From CAZQEZ01 sp964592475 (GTDB taxonomy: Bacteria > Bacteroidota > Bacteroidia > Cytophagales > Cyclobacteriaceae), in the NCBI GenBank assembly GCA_964592475.1, contig CAZQEZ010000059.1:1-27097 (forward strand): DNA of 27,097 bases. The letters are read 5' to 3'. Position numbers and translations under genes: made by a program. The notes beneath the pieces are model-generated. The model ran no database searches, was not told where the DNA came from, and saw only the letters and a list, made by a program, of their open reading frames with translations. Positions 8,044 to 17,007 of this stretch are shown one piece after another (positions within the stretch are counted from its first letter, which is position 1; every line of letters begins with the position of its first letter).

Positions 8044-8091
8044 AAATTTTTATTTTTTTGAATCTGTGAAATTATAAAAAAGAAAAGAAAA

Positions 8092-8475
8092 TTAAAACTT
8101 ATTTGTTTTTATTAACTCAACCGGCGCCTTAATAATGTTTTTAAAGTCTTCACCTGACTCTTGCATATCTTCATCTTCTTCCACAAAATACCACTTGATT
8201 AAAGCCTTCTTACCATTTTTATGCAACATTTCTATTTTGCGAAATATATCTACCAGGCATTTTGAAGAGCTGGTATTGAAATATTCCAGTTTTACCTCCA
8301 ACACTGTTTCTTCCAAAGGCTCTTGCAAATATTCTGATAACCAGGTGATGGCCGGCTTGAAAAAGTCAATAGAGTTTTCAGGAATAGACCTGCCTGAAAT
8401 CAGGAAGCTTTTTCTAGCAGGATTGAATAAGATTCTCGGGGTTCTTTTGGTAGACTCTAAATTATATAAATCCAT
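8092..8475 (-). CDS. siaC: SiaC family regulatory phosphoprotein (DUF1987)
   Basis: The 127-residue protein matches the SiaC/DUF1987 family. It has TPRILFNPARKSFLISGRS near the N-terminus, the IPENSIDFFKPAITWL helix, and LEYFNTSSSKCLVDIF. Thr68 lies in the NTSS motif, at the same number as the phosphorylated threonine of Pseudomonas aeruginosa SiaC. In that organism SiaC is phosphorylated by the kinase SiaB, dephosphorylated by the membrane phosphatase SiaA, and when unphosphorylated activates the diguanylate cyclase SiaD. Here the ATG overlaps the siaB stop by 1 nt (TAATG), so the two are coupled. No diguanylate cyclase is in the window, so the output target is unknown. The C-terminal acidic EEDEDMQESGEDF stretch is also seen in relatives. 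Confidence 0.92.
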   Translation of the reverse strand: MDLYNLESTKRTPRILFNPARKSFLISGRSIPENSIDFFKPAITWLSEYLQEPLEETVLEVKLEYFNTSSSKCLVDIFRKIEMLHKNGKKALIKWYFVEEDEDMQESGEDFKNIIKAPVELIKTNKF

Positions 8476-9011
8476 TAATTAACTGCAATATTTAAACTAA
8501 AAAAAGAATAGTTGGTATTTATTACCTCAAAATTATAACTTATTTTGGTACCGGATTTACGGGCTATTTCAATTATTCCCAATCCGGCTCCACCACCAGC
8601 TTGAAAAGATTCATTTTCAAGTTTAAATCTATACAATTTTCTTAATTCATCATAGTCAAGTTTATTTATTCTATCTATTCTCTCCCTTAATTCTGTAACA
8701 GCATCATTTTTAACGTAATTGCCTACATAGATGATATATCCTTTATTTGATTTACAGAGGAGAAAAATGATGGTGTTGAGTTTATCGGTGTGGTTTTTGT
8801 CGATTTGTTTAAGATAATGATGAATATTCTGGAAAACTTCTATAATTATGTTAATCACTTTCTTTTGTAACTTAAGAGGAGGTTTCTCTAATACTAATTT
8901 GTCCTCAACTTCTGAAAGCATGCAATTAAAGAAATTATTGCTCATCTTACCCTTGTAGGCTATAAGGGTGTCTTTATCGCTAATATTCTGGTAATGAGAT
9001 TTGATTTGCAT
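8475..9011 (-). CDS. siaB: SiaB family protein kinase (DUF6272)
   Basis: A GHKL-fold protein of the SiaB family, the likely kinase for the adjacent SiaC. The N-box-like helix reads IIIEVFQNIHHY and the C-terminal glycine-rich loop reads GGGAGLGIIEIARKSG, both typical of HATPase-like ATP binding. LIAYKGKMSNNFF near the N-terminus matches the usual ILxYxGxxT block. The frame could start at GTG 9026 (183 aa) or ATG 9011 (178 aa); I prefer ATG 9011 because GTG starts are rarer and the family rarely has the extra residues, but both fit. A well-formed promoter lies at 9052-9082. The stop overlaps the siaC start by one base. Confidence 0.88.
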   Translation of the reverse strand: MQIKSHYQNISDKDTLIAYKGKMSNNFFNCMLSEVEDKLVLEKPPLKLQKKVINIIIEVFQNIHHYLKQIDKNHTDKLNTIIFLLCKSNKGYIIYVGNYVKNDAVTELRERIDRINKLDYDELRKLYRFKLENESFQAGGGAGLGIIEIARKSGTKISYNFEVINTNYSFFSLNIAVN

Positions 9012-9051
9012 GTATTGAGAAAACACAATTAAATATCAATTAATTATTAAT

Positions 9052-9082
9052 CAAAACTAACCAAATAATTTGGAAAAACAAA
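9052..9082 (-). promoter_or_regulatory. Bacteroidota-type promoter of siaB
   Basis: On the minus strand TTTG (9082-9079) is separated by 19 bp from TAGTTTTG (9059-9052). This matches the TTTG-N19-TAnnTTTG consensus for the main Bacteroidota sigma factor, with both halves perfect. Transcription should begin near 9046, giving a leader of about 20-35 nt before siaB. It is the best promoter match in the window. Confidence 0.65.
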
Positions 9083-9338
9083 ATAAATTCTAGAAAAAAT
9101 GCATTTTTAAATAAAAATTATCTAATATAAATGCCTGTTTTAAAGCTTTTTAGTGTATTTTGTGTAACAAAGATTAAACAAAAATATGTTGCTAGTTAGC
9201 TTAAAATTAATCTGATTATTTGGAGAAATATGAATTATTCGATAGATAGGTGGTATTAATCGACAAAATCGAATATAATTAAGAAAACCGGCAGATGCCG
9301 GTTTTTTTAATTAAAACAGTGATCGCATACATTATTAA
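9060..9338. other. Gene-free spacer between siaB and the POT transporter
   Basis: With the siaB leader, about 327 bp (9012-9338) carry no supportable gene. The stretch is very AT-rich. It holds the upstream part of the siaB promoter at one side and the terminator at 9284-9308 at the other. I see no tRNA, repeat or convincing small ORF in the middle. Confidence 0.6.
9284..9308. terminator. Hairpin terminator after the POT transporter gene, T-tracts on both strands
   Basis: A perfect 9-bp stem AAAACCGGC / GCCGGTTTT encloses the tetraloop AGAT. Plus-strand reading is followed by seven T's; minus-strand reading is followed by TTTTCTTAATT. It lies 31 bp past the stop of the minus-strand POT gene, which it most likely terminates. 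No plus-strand gene points into it. Confidence 0.85.
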
Positions 9339-11417
9339 TTAATTATCGTCTTTAAATCTTTCTGAATCGCCCAACTTATATTTTTCTTGCTCTTCGTTTG
9401 CGATACCTTTTTTATCTTCTGCACCATGAGTAAGCCGTTTGAGTTTACGAAGGAATATCAAGAGAAGAATACCAAAAGCAGCCGTAAATAAAAATATAAA
9501 AACAAATGTTCTAAACTCCTGTCTATTGTCAAGTTCAAATATTTCGATTTCGGCAAATAATTGTCCAGATTCAGTATTTCGGTCAAATATAAAAGTTGCT
9601 GTTAATTGATTTTCATTCTCTATGTCGGCATCAATCATTCTTTCTTTCAGCGATGATCTTGCTTCCTGTGTAAAGTTAAAATATTGATCTATTACCTCTT
9701 GATGATCATAGAATTCGAGTTCGTTATTTACAAGGGCAACTTTTGCAGTTAAATCAATGTAACCGCCAGTAGAGTCCTGTTCGTTATTATAAATTAAATC
9801 ACTTGCCAAGCCTTGCGGCATATTTACTGCTACCCGTATATTTTCAGTTTGTGATGCTTCTCCAATTAGTCCTGCCACTTTATTTCCTAAGCCAGTGGCA
9901 GCAAAATAGAAACCCATCATAATTGACACATATTTTTGGGGTGATATTTTAGTAACAAAAGATAATGCTACCGGGGAGGCACATAATTCTCCGATGGTGT
10001 GAAATAAATAAGCCAGAATTAACCAAATAAGCATACCTTTTGCACCAACTCCGGCACTTGCTTCTTCTGATGCAATCGCCATAAATATAAACCCTATACC
10101 CATAATGATGGTACCTATAGCCATTTTAAAAAGAGAAGAACTTTCTTTTCCTTTATGCTGCCACCATATCCAGAAATTAGCAACCACGGTTCCGAATAAA
10201 ATTATAAATGCTGCATTTACAGATTGAAAAACGGAAGCTGGGATCAAGTATGGATCTGTCAAATTACCTTCTCTCACCAAGTAATAGGCAATTCCTACCA
10301 ATGCACCTACAATTGAAAATAAATAGCCAGAAGTCTTTTTTTGCCTGATAAAATAATATATCCCGGTTATTAATAAAACTCCGGAAAGTCCAAAAAACAC
10401 TAAATCTAAAGTGAATAAATCTGTTAACCTGTCAATCTTCTGTTTGGTATAAATATTCATTAAACCACCTGCCTGCTCAAAGGCACCCCAGAAAACAATT
10501 ACTATGAGGAAGGAAATCAATACTACGGAGGTTCTATCTTTTTCCTCGGTGGTCAGGTCTTGATAAATTACCATTATTACTCCCACTGCAAAGCTCAAGG
10601 CAATAGTTAATAATCCATATCCAACACTCCATACAAAAGTTATAATTAAGCCAAATACGATCAATAAGATTGTTACGATTGCTGATAATCTATTTTGGAA
10701 AATCTGAGCAAATAAGTTTTCCGAATGCGGTTTTTCATTAGCCTTTACTACTGATTCTGCTTGTGGAGCTTCACCCACCCCTATCAGGTATTTTTGTCCT
10801 AACATAAAAACTATTTGTCCTAATAGCATTCCTATGCCAGCTAGGCCAAAGCCATAATGCCAACCAATAGTTTCACCGACAGCTCCTACAATTAAAGCTG
10901 CCAATAAGGCACCGATATTTATGCCAATATAAAATATTGTAAAACCCTTATCTCTTCTTTCGTCTCCGGGAGGATATAGGCCCCCGACCATCGTTGAAAT
11001 ATTTGGTTTTAATCCACCAACTCCTAATACAATTAGCATTAGACCAAGATAAAATGCCCAAACAGCTTCAAAGGATAAAATACCATGACCTGCCACCAAT
11101 ATTAATCCACCAATTAATACCGTTCTTTTTTGCCCAAGCCATTTATCAGCTACAATTCCTCCGGGTATTGACATTACATATACCAGCATTGTATACCATC
11201 CGTAGAGTGCCAGAGCATTGGTTTCGCTCCAGCCAAGTCCGGGGTTGTCACCAGCGGCTGTAGATATCATATACAAAACAAGGATGGCTCGCATCCCGTA
11301 ATAACTAAATCGCTCCCAAAGCTCAGTGAAAAACAAAATATATAAACCTGCCGGATGGCCCATAAATTGTTTGCCATGCACCGCGTGCTTGGGATTATCA
11401 AAAGAGATATTGCTCAT
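9339..11417 (-). CDS. POT/PTR2-family proton-dependent oligopeptide transporter
   Basis: An inner-membrane MFS protein that imports di- and tripeptides with protons. The N-terminus GHPAGLYILFFTELWERFSYYGMRAILVLYM is shown here only by its key part: ELWERFSYYG at residues 32-41 holds the ExxER proton-coupling motif. FYIGINIGALLA and the late FHTIGELCASPVALSFVTKISP block are also family signatures. At 692 residues it is longer than the usual 450-500. Part of this is a hydrophilic stretch of about 115 residues (about 520-634) between the last two membrane segments, followed by a final helix and a charged tail. Such an insert is known in Bacteroidota members but has no clear function. The gene seems monocistronic, with a terminator downstream. 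Confidence 0.93.
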   Translation of the reverse strand: MSNISFDNPKHAVHGKQFMGHPAGLYILFFTELWERFSYYGMRAILVLYMISTAAGDNPGLGWSETNALALYGWYTMLVYVMSIPGGIVADKWLGQKRTVLIGGLILVAGHGILSFEAVWAFYLGLMLIVLGVGGLKPNISTMVGGLYPPGDERRDKGFTIFYIGINIGALLAALIVGAVGETIGWHYGFGLAGIGMLLGQIVFMLGQKYLIGVGEAPQAESVVKANEKPHSENLFAQIFQNRLSAIVTILLIVFGLIITFVWSVGYGLLTIALSFAVGVIMVIYQDLTTEEKDRTSVVLISFLIVIVFWGAFEQAGGLMNIYTKQKIDRLTDLFTLDLVFFGLSGVLLITGIYYFIRQKKTSGYLFSIVGALVGIAYYLVREGNLTDPYLIPASVFQSVNAAFIILFGTVVANFWIWWQHKGKESSSLFKMAIGTIIMGIGFIFMAIASEEASAGVGAKGMLIWLILAYLFHTIGELCASPVALSFVTKISPQKYVSIMMGFYFAATGLGNKVAGLIGEASQTENIRVAVNMPQGLASDLIYNNEQDSTGGYIDLTAKVALVNNELEFYDHQEVIDQYFNFTQEARSSLKERMIDADIENENQLTATFIFDRNTESGQLFAEIEIFELDNRQEFRTFVFIFLFTAAFGILLLIFLRKLKRLTHGAEDKKGIANEEQEKYKLGDSERFKDDN

Positions 11418-11661
11418 GATAATATTAAAAATTAGTGATTAGAAAAGGCGAAACTACAACGCCAGGTTCATATTAGCAAACAACCCCTTATTTTTTAGTA
11501 ATCATTTATGAGTTTATGAATAAAATAAAATGAAATTGTACAAATTGGCTGTGATCTCTAAGGAGAGATTGAATTTATGGGGTAAGTTTAATTCACGAAT
11601 GCTTGAAGAACATCGGTATACAAGATTATGGAAGTGCATGATTAAAATTCGCGATTGGAAT

Positions 11662-13455
11662 TTAGCCAATTTTGAACCCTATCACCAGTAAATCATCAAC
11701 TTGTGGAAAGTTCCCTTTCCATTGTTTAAAAGTTTCCTCCAATTGATTCACTTGCTCATCGATAGGTAAATGATGTATTTTGAAAAGCAGCTGCTTAAAT
11801 TTCTCTACCATGAATTTATCGCCTTTTTCTCCACCAAATTGATCTTGAAAGCCATCGGAATAAATGTAAAAAGTGGTGGGCTCTGCCAAAGAAATTTGAT
11901 GTTTTTTAAACTCCTTTTTATCTACATTGGGAAATCCACCTATTGATTTTCTATCGCCAGCTATTTCATTCAGTTCATTATTTTTTATGTAAATCAATGG
12001 ATTACGAGCTCCGGCATATTCCAGCACTTTGTTTTCCATATCAATTGTGCAAAATGCCAAGTCCATGCCATCTTTATTATTGGTTTCGCTTTGCTTAAGG
12101 GCTTCACGCACTCCTTGATGTAGCTCTGATAATATTAGCTCAGGTGATTCCAAATGCTTTAAATCAACAATTTCATGCAACTGCTCGTTGGCTATCACGC
12201 TCATAAATGCACCCGGTATTCCGTGGCCCGTGCAGTCAACTGCTGCAAGTGCTAATTTATTACTGTTGTTGTTTAATTCCCGAAACCAATAGAAATCGCC
12301 ACTGACTATGTCTCGCGGTTTAAAAAACACAAACGATTCAGGAATGAACATTTGGATTTTGTCCCAATGTGAAAGCATGGCAGATTGGATGCGCGAAGCG
12401 TAAGTGATACTTCGGTTGATCTTATGATTTTTATCGCTTATTTGCTCAAATGCCTTTTTTAATTCATTGCTTTGAAATTCGATTTTGTTTTTTTGCTTGT
12501 TGATTTCATCATTCTGTTCTGCCAGTAATTGGTTCGACTTTTTCTTTTGCCGATAGGCCAAATAAGTTAAAATTGCGATCAGTATGACCAATGCAATACC
12601 AGCTATAAATGCATAGCGTATAGTAGCTTCTTGCCTTAGTCTGGCTTCCTGTTCTTTTATTTCAAGTGCTTTTATTTTATTGTCTTTGTTGAGCAGGTCT
12701 ATTTCCAATTGGTGAGCTTTACTTTCCTGTATGGCCAGATCTAAATCTTTGCTGGTTTTTTGCAAGGCTTCTTCTTTCATCACTTTCTCAGTTTCTGCCA
12801 GCTTTTGTCTCAGCTCTGCTTCGTTTACCATTTTATTGGCCTCTGCCTCTTTCGAAGCCAGGTACTGCTGTTGTATTTGCTTATCCAAAGCTGAAAAAAG
12901 TTCGTAATATTGTATAGATTTTTCATTATTGCCCAACGATTGATAGTTTTCTGCCAGCATACCGTATACTCTTCTTAGCAACTTGATATCATTGGTTTCT
13001 TTTGCCAGTACAAGTGCTTCTTCCAGTTGATCTATCGCTTTAGGTTCGTTTTGCGATTGATTGTACACCACTGCTATATTAATGTGTTCCGAAACTATTG
13101 CTTTTTTATCTTTGAATTGCTTCTTCATTTGCAAGGCCTTTTGCAAATACTGAAGTGCTTTACCGTTTTCCCCCATGTCGGAATATATTATCCCTAAGTA
13201 AGAGTTGATTGAGGCTATGGCATTTTTATTACCTATTTGAGTATTTAGTTGCATTGACTTTTCGAAATGCTCGATAGCCTCACGGTTATTGCCTTGGTTC
13301 CAATGAGTAAAAGCAAGTTTGGTATGTAAGCGGCTGGCACCGATTGGGTCGTTTAGAGCTTCATATTTTGCAAGCTCTTGCTCCAGGTTATTCACTTGCT
13401 GAGCAGCAACAAAAAAAGGCAACAATAATAAAATTAAAATAACTACACTTCTCAT
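11662..13455 (-). CDS. TPR sensor with transmembrane helix and SpoIIE/PP2C-type phosphatase domain
   Basis: Domain order: signal peptide (1-18, ending VAAQQ); tetratricopeptide repeats at about 35-190; a charged coiled coil to about 277; one membrane helix at about 280-300; a second coiled coil to about 345; and a SpoIIE-type serine phosphatase at about 360-597. Metal-binding acidic residues look complete: Asp386 in DIVSGDFYWF, Asp407 in AAVDCTGHGIPGAFMS, Asp465 in DGMDLAF, Asp534 in YIYSDGF and the terminal VDDLLVIG. The TPR part should be periplasmic and the phosphatase cytoplasmic. The start overlaps the end of the OmpL47-repeat gene (ATGA), so the two are coupled. Proteins of this type usually dephosphorylate STAS- or SiaC-type partners; siaC lies 3.2 kb downstream, beyond the POT gene. 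That partnership is inference. Confidence 0.92.
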   Translation of the reverse strand: MRSVVILILLLLPFFVAAQQVNNLEQELAKYEALNDPIGASRLHTKLAFTHWNQGNNREAIEHFEKSMQLNTQIGNKNAIASINSYLGIIYSDMGENGKALQYLQKALQMKKQFKDKKAIVSEHINIAVVYNQSQNEPKAIDQLEEALVLAKETNDIKLLRRVYGMLAENYQSLGNNEKSIQYYELFSALDKQIQQQYLASKEAEANKMVNEAELRQKLAETEKVMKEEALQKTSKDLDLAIQESKAHQLEIDLLNKDNKIKALEIKEQEARLRQEATIRYAFIAGIALVILIAILTYLAYRQKKKSNQLLAEQNDEINKQKNKIEFQSNELKKAFEQISDKNHKINRSITYASRIQSAMLSHWDKIQMFIPESFVFFKPRDIVSGDFYWFRELNNNSNKLALAAVDCTGHGIPGAFMSVIANEQLHEIVDLKHLESPELILSELHQGVREALKQSETNNKDGMDLAFCTIDMENKVLEYAGARNPLIYIKNNELNEIAGDRKSIGGFPNVDKKEFKKHQISLAEPTTFYIYSDGFQDQFGGEKGDKFMVEKFKQLLFKIHHLPIDEQVNQLEETFKQWKGNFPQVDDLLVIGFKIG

Positions 13456-15194
13456 TTCACCTTAAATTTTATTGATTGTGTACTTTGATTGCCCAATTTA
13501 TCCATTACTTCAATAGCTATTTGATAAATTTCGTCTGCACTAAATCCATCTATTGCTTTATTGTATCTTTGTTTTTCTTGTCCGTTAATCGAATAGAAAA
13601 TGCTTTCCAGGCCTACTTTATCGTCAGTTGCAGCCAAAAATATTTGCGTTTGCAAAGGCAATACGGGAATTTTTTCGCCCGCTATTATTTCACTACTGTA
13701 AGGCTTTATACTAAATATCGAAGTTATTTCAGGAGAGCCGGAATCCACATTGATAAAAAACCGATGGCTATTACTATTATTCACGTTATCGTATCCTATC
13801 ATGTTAATTTCGTGTATGCCAGCCTTCTTTATGGCAAAAGGTTGTGTGTAAATACTATCAATATCACCATCAAATTTATACTCAATCTTTTTCATGCCTG
13901 ATTCACTATCGCTGCCTATTAGCTTTATTTTCGTTTCAGTATTAATGAAAATAGTATCCCGGCTCTGGTATGTGTCTCCCACAAATTGATGCGAGAGCCT
14001 TGGTGCTGTAAGGTCAAGATAAGGACTGGTAAATGTAGCGTCTCTACCGGCCGATTGATGACTTTTATTGCCCACTTGATCTATTGCATAATAGCTGATT
14101 TTCACATCTCCTTGTTTGGCCGGTAAAAAGAAGGGCTTTTCATATACCTGGTATTCTCCACCTTCTATCTGGTAATAAATTTTATCTACTCCCGCCTTAT
14201 TGTCAATGGCTGTCAATTTTATTCTTGTTCTACCGGAGGAAAATTCTTTGCCATTAGTGATAAAGCTATCTCCCAATAAGTCGGAAGTGATAATAGGGGG
14301 AGTATTGTCAATATAAAAGCTATAGGATTGTTGCTGCTCTTCATTGCCAAGGCTATCTACAGCGTAGTAATAAAGCTGATGATCACCCTCTTCTAGTTGT
14401 TCTAATCTTATTGAGTTAAAGTACTTTTTTTTTTCAAGCGTGTCTATTTGGTAGTAGATGGAAGCCAACCCTGCCGAGTTATCTTTAGCCGCTATCTTTA
14501 TGGTATTTTTACCGGATAGTGTTTGTTCAAAAAAGGTGCCTTCCACAGTTTTTGAGCTGCTGGGCGCGGTAAAGTCAACTATTATTTTTTGTTCATTAAG
14601 CGATTCTACGTTGCCGGTGCGATCCACACTATAACTTTTTATAAGGTATTCCTTTTCTTGTGCCAGGTTTATAGCGTTCTCGTATTTTTTGAATGGTTGG
14701 CTATCAATTGAATAAAATATAGCTTCAACACCTGACATGGCATCCTTAGCAGAAAATTTTATTTCGGTCTCTTTTGATAAATATATTTTACTTTTACGCC
14801 TAAAATTGTTATCATCCTCAATAATCATTTGCGAAACAGGGGGCGTTCCATCTCTGTATACTTCCCATACTACTTCAAACTTTGGATAAACCGTTTGCTT
14901 GGTTTCAGGATCTACTGCCCATTTTGATCGAATATAGTTGATGCCTTCCGTGTCAAGGTAATAGGGGTTGGTGTGTTTTTTTGTCCGCTCACTTTTCATT
15001 AAAAAACTGTTAGCAGAGTCAGCTTCGGAGGCAGATAAACGAATAAATACCGGCAAGTCTTTTGGCCAGAATATTTTACCTTCTGCCGACTGATAAACTT
15101 TTTTGGGATGCTCAGGTACTTCCTGAGCAAAAAGTTCGGAAGAAGTCTCAAAAATAAATATTGCAAATAAAATTAATTTTATAATACGTTGCAT
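13452..15194 (-). CDS. Secreted protein with five OmpL47-type Ig-like repeats
   Basis: A 580-residue protein with a signal peptide (1-23, ending LFAQ). After an N-terminal region of about 100 residues come five imperfect repeats of 80-95 residues. Each has the plan: T.IK..A.D...G...IYY.ID...., Y..P/I....., Y...D..GN.. Examples are SGVEAIFYSIDSQPFKKYE, AGLASIYYQIDTLEKKKY, AGVDKIYYQIEGGEYQVYE, SGMKKIEYKFDGDIDSIY and VGLESIFYSINGQEKQRY. This is the OmpL47-type beta-sandwich pattern, found in adhesins and cell-surface proteins. There is no membrane anchor, so it should be periplasmic or exported. Its stop overlaps the start of the TPR-phosphatase gene by 4 bp, so it may present a signal to that sensor's periplasmic TPR domain. 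Its ligand is unknown. Confidence 0.82.
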   Translation of the reverse strand: MQRIIKLILFAIFIFETSSELFAQEVPEHPKKVYQSAEGKIFWPKDLPVFIRLSASEADSANSFLMKSERTKKHTNPYYLDTEGINYIRSKWAVDPETKQTVYPKFEVVWEVYRDGTPPVSQMIIEDDNNFRRKSKIYLSKETEIKFSAKDAMSGVEAIFYSIDSQPFKKYENAINLAQEKEYLIKSYSVDRTGNVESLNEQKIIVDFTAPSSSKTVEGTFFEQTLSGKNTIKIAAKDNSAGLASIYYQIDTLEKKKYFNSIRLEQLEEGDHQLYYYAVDSLGNEEQQQSYSFYIDNTPPIITSDLLGDSFITNGKEFSSGRTRIKLTAIDNKAGVDKIYYQIEGGEYQVYEKPFFLPAKQGDVKISYYAIDQVGNKSHQSAGRDATFTSPYLDLTAPRLSHQFVGDTYQSRDTIFINTETKIKLIGSDSESGMKKIEYKFDGDIDSIYTQPFAIKKAGIHEINMIGYDNVNNSNSHRFFINVDSGSPEITSIFSIKPYSSEIIAGEKIPVLPLQTQIFLAATDDKVGLESIFYSINGQEKQRYNKAIDGFSADEIYQIAIEVMDKLGNQSTQSIKFKVK

Positions 15195-15468
15195 GAGTTC
15201 CTCAGCTAATTTTTGAATAAAATTACACTTATTGAAGGTAATAATTGCAATTAGAATTAGCCGGAGTTGTCTTTACTTATTGGCTTTGATGTAAGATTAA
15301 ATTGGATTCAGAGAAGTTAAACACCTGATACGAACCACTTTAGATAATTTGCAAGTAGTGACAAAGATTTATGCCTACAATAGACTGCCTTAAAGTGTAT
15401 ACTATACTTGAAATTGGTTAAATTGAATAATTTAGTAACTGAGTGAGAAATTGTTGTAAAATGTAAAA

Positions 15469-17007
15469 TTATCCAGCCCAACCATCACGATCCAGACTTC
15501 GATACTGAATAGCTTCTGCCAAATGTTCGATTTTTATATCCTCGCTTCCTGCCAGGTCGGCTATGGTGCGGCTTACTTTTAAAATACGATCGTAGGCCCG
15601 TGCAGATAAGCCTAATCTTTCCATCGCTTTTTTGAGTAGTGTTTTGCCACCTTCATTTATCGGACAAACTTTTTTTACCAGTTGTGAAGACATCATCGCG
15701 TTATTGTATATTTCTGGGTGCTCCTGGTAACGGTCAGATTGTATTTTTCGAGCCTTAATTACACGTTCGCGAATTTCATTGCTGCTCTCGCTTTCGCGAG
15801 TGGCAGTCATCTGATCAAAAGAAACAGGAGTAACTTCTACATGCAAGTCGATTCTATCCAGAAGTGGCCCGCTTATTTTATTCAAATATCGCTGTACCAT
15901 TCCCGGGGCGCATACACAATCTTTTTCAGGGTGATTATAGTAACCACAAGGGCAGGGATTCATGCTGGCAATAAGCATAAAGTTAGCCGGGTAATCCAGG
16001 GTAACCTTAGCCCGTGAAATTGTCACCCTTCTTTCTTCCAGCGGCTGACGCATTACTTCCAGCACAGTTCTTTTAAATTCAGGCAGCTCGTCTAAAAACA
16101 ATACACCATTGTGGGATAGCGAGATTTCGCCTGGCTGAGGTATGCCACCGCCTCCTACAAGCGCCACATCACTGATGGTATGATGCGGAGACCGATAGGG
16201 CCGGGTAGAAACCAAAGTGGCATTATGGCCCAGGGTGCCTGCTACAGAATGTATTTTGGTAGTCTCCAGTGCTTCATGCAACGACAAAGGGGGTAGGATA
16301 GAGGGCAGTCTCTTGGCCAGCATGGTTTTGCCTGAACCGGGAGGTCCAATCATGATTACATTGTGACCTCCGGCAGCTGCAATTTCCAGGGCTCGCTTAA
16401 TATTTTCCTGTCCTTGCACATCTTTAAAGTCGGCATCATAATCATTGAGCTGGCTCAAGAAGATGTCGCGCGTATCGTTTACCACGGGGGTGATTACTTC
16501 GTTACCTTCCAGAAAGTCGATCGATTGTTGCAGGGTTTCAACTGGAATTACGTCCAGATTATTAACTATAGCAGCTTCGGAAGCATTTTCTTTGGGTAAA
16601 ATAAAACCTTTAAATCCTTTCTTGCGGGCCTCGATTGCAATAGGCAACACTCCTTTTATGGGCCTTAAGCTGCCATCAAGTGCCAGCTCTCCCATAATTA
16701 TATATTCTTCCAGGTGGTCTGATCGTAATATCCGACCACCTTGTAGGATGCCTAAAGCAATGGGAAGGTCATAGGCTGATCCTTCTTTTTTTACATCGGC
16801 CGGTGCAAGATTAATTACTATTCGGTTTCGAGGCATTTTATATCCAATCTGCTCTATTGCAGCCGTAATTCTGAATTGGCTTTCTTTCACGGCATTATCG
16901 GGCAATCCTACCATAAAATATTTAGTACCTTGAGAAACATCTACTTCTATGGTAATGATGGATGCATCAACTCCGTAAACTGAACTTCCGTAGGTTTTGG
17001 CTAGCAT
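15469..17007 (-). CDS. yifB: YifB/ComM-family Mg-chelatase-like AAA+ ATPase
   Basis: A full-length 512-residue protein: an N-terminal Lon-S5-like ChlI domain (to about 170), an AAA+ core and a C-terminal Mg_chelatase_C domain. Walker A is GPPGSGKT at 221-228, Walker B is GVLFLDELPEF at 301-311, and a four-Cys cluster (PCPCGYYNHPEKDCVC, residues 351-366) could bind zinc. ComM of naturally competent bacteria is a hexameric helicase promoting branch migration during integration of incoming DNA; in other species the role is less clear. The ATG directly abuts the gmhA stop (TAAATG), so it is translated after gmhA in the same operon. It is probably a housekeeping gene. Confidence 0.94.
   Translation of the reverse strand: MLAKTYGSSVYGVDASIITIEVDVSQGTKYFMVGLPDNAVKESQFRITAAIEQIGYKMPRNRIVINLAPADVKKEGSAYDLPIALGILQGGRILRSDHLEEYIIMGELALDGSLRPIKGVLPIAIEARKKGFKGFILPKENASEAAIVNNLDVIPVETLQQSIDFLEGNEVITPVVNDTRDIFLSQLNDYDADFKDVQGQENIKRALEIAAAGGHNVIMIGPPGSGKTMLAKRLPSILPPLSLHEALETTKIHSVAGTLGHNATLVSTRPYRSPHHTISDVALVGGGGIPQPGEISLSHNGVLFLDELPEFKRTVLEVMRQPLEERRVTISRAKVTLDYPANFMLIASMNPCPCGYYNHPEKDCVCAPGMVQRYLNKISGPLLDRIDLHVEVTPVSFDQMTATRESESSNEIRERVIKARKIQSDRYQEHPEIYNNAMMSSQLVKKVCPINEGGKTLLKKAMERLGLSARAYDRILKVSRTIADLAGSEDIKIEHLAEAIQYRSLDRDGWAG

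Noticed and set aside
11530..11691. Plus-strand 53-codon ORF beginning MKLYKLAVISKE
   Set aside because: It overlaps the end of the TPR-phosphatase gene in antisense by 30 bp, has no recognised family and no good promoter; probably chance.
13476..13901. Plus-strand 141-codon ORF inside the OmpL47-repeat gene
   Set aside because: Antisense shadow of a clearly real gene with signal peptide and repeats; the translation shows no family features.
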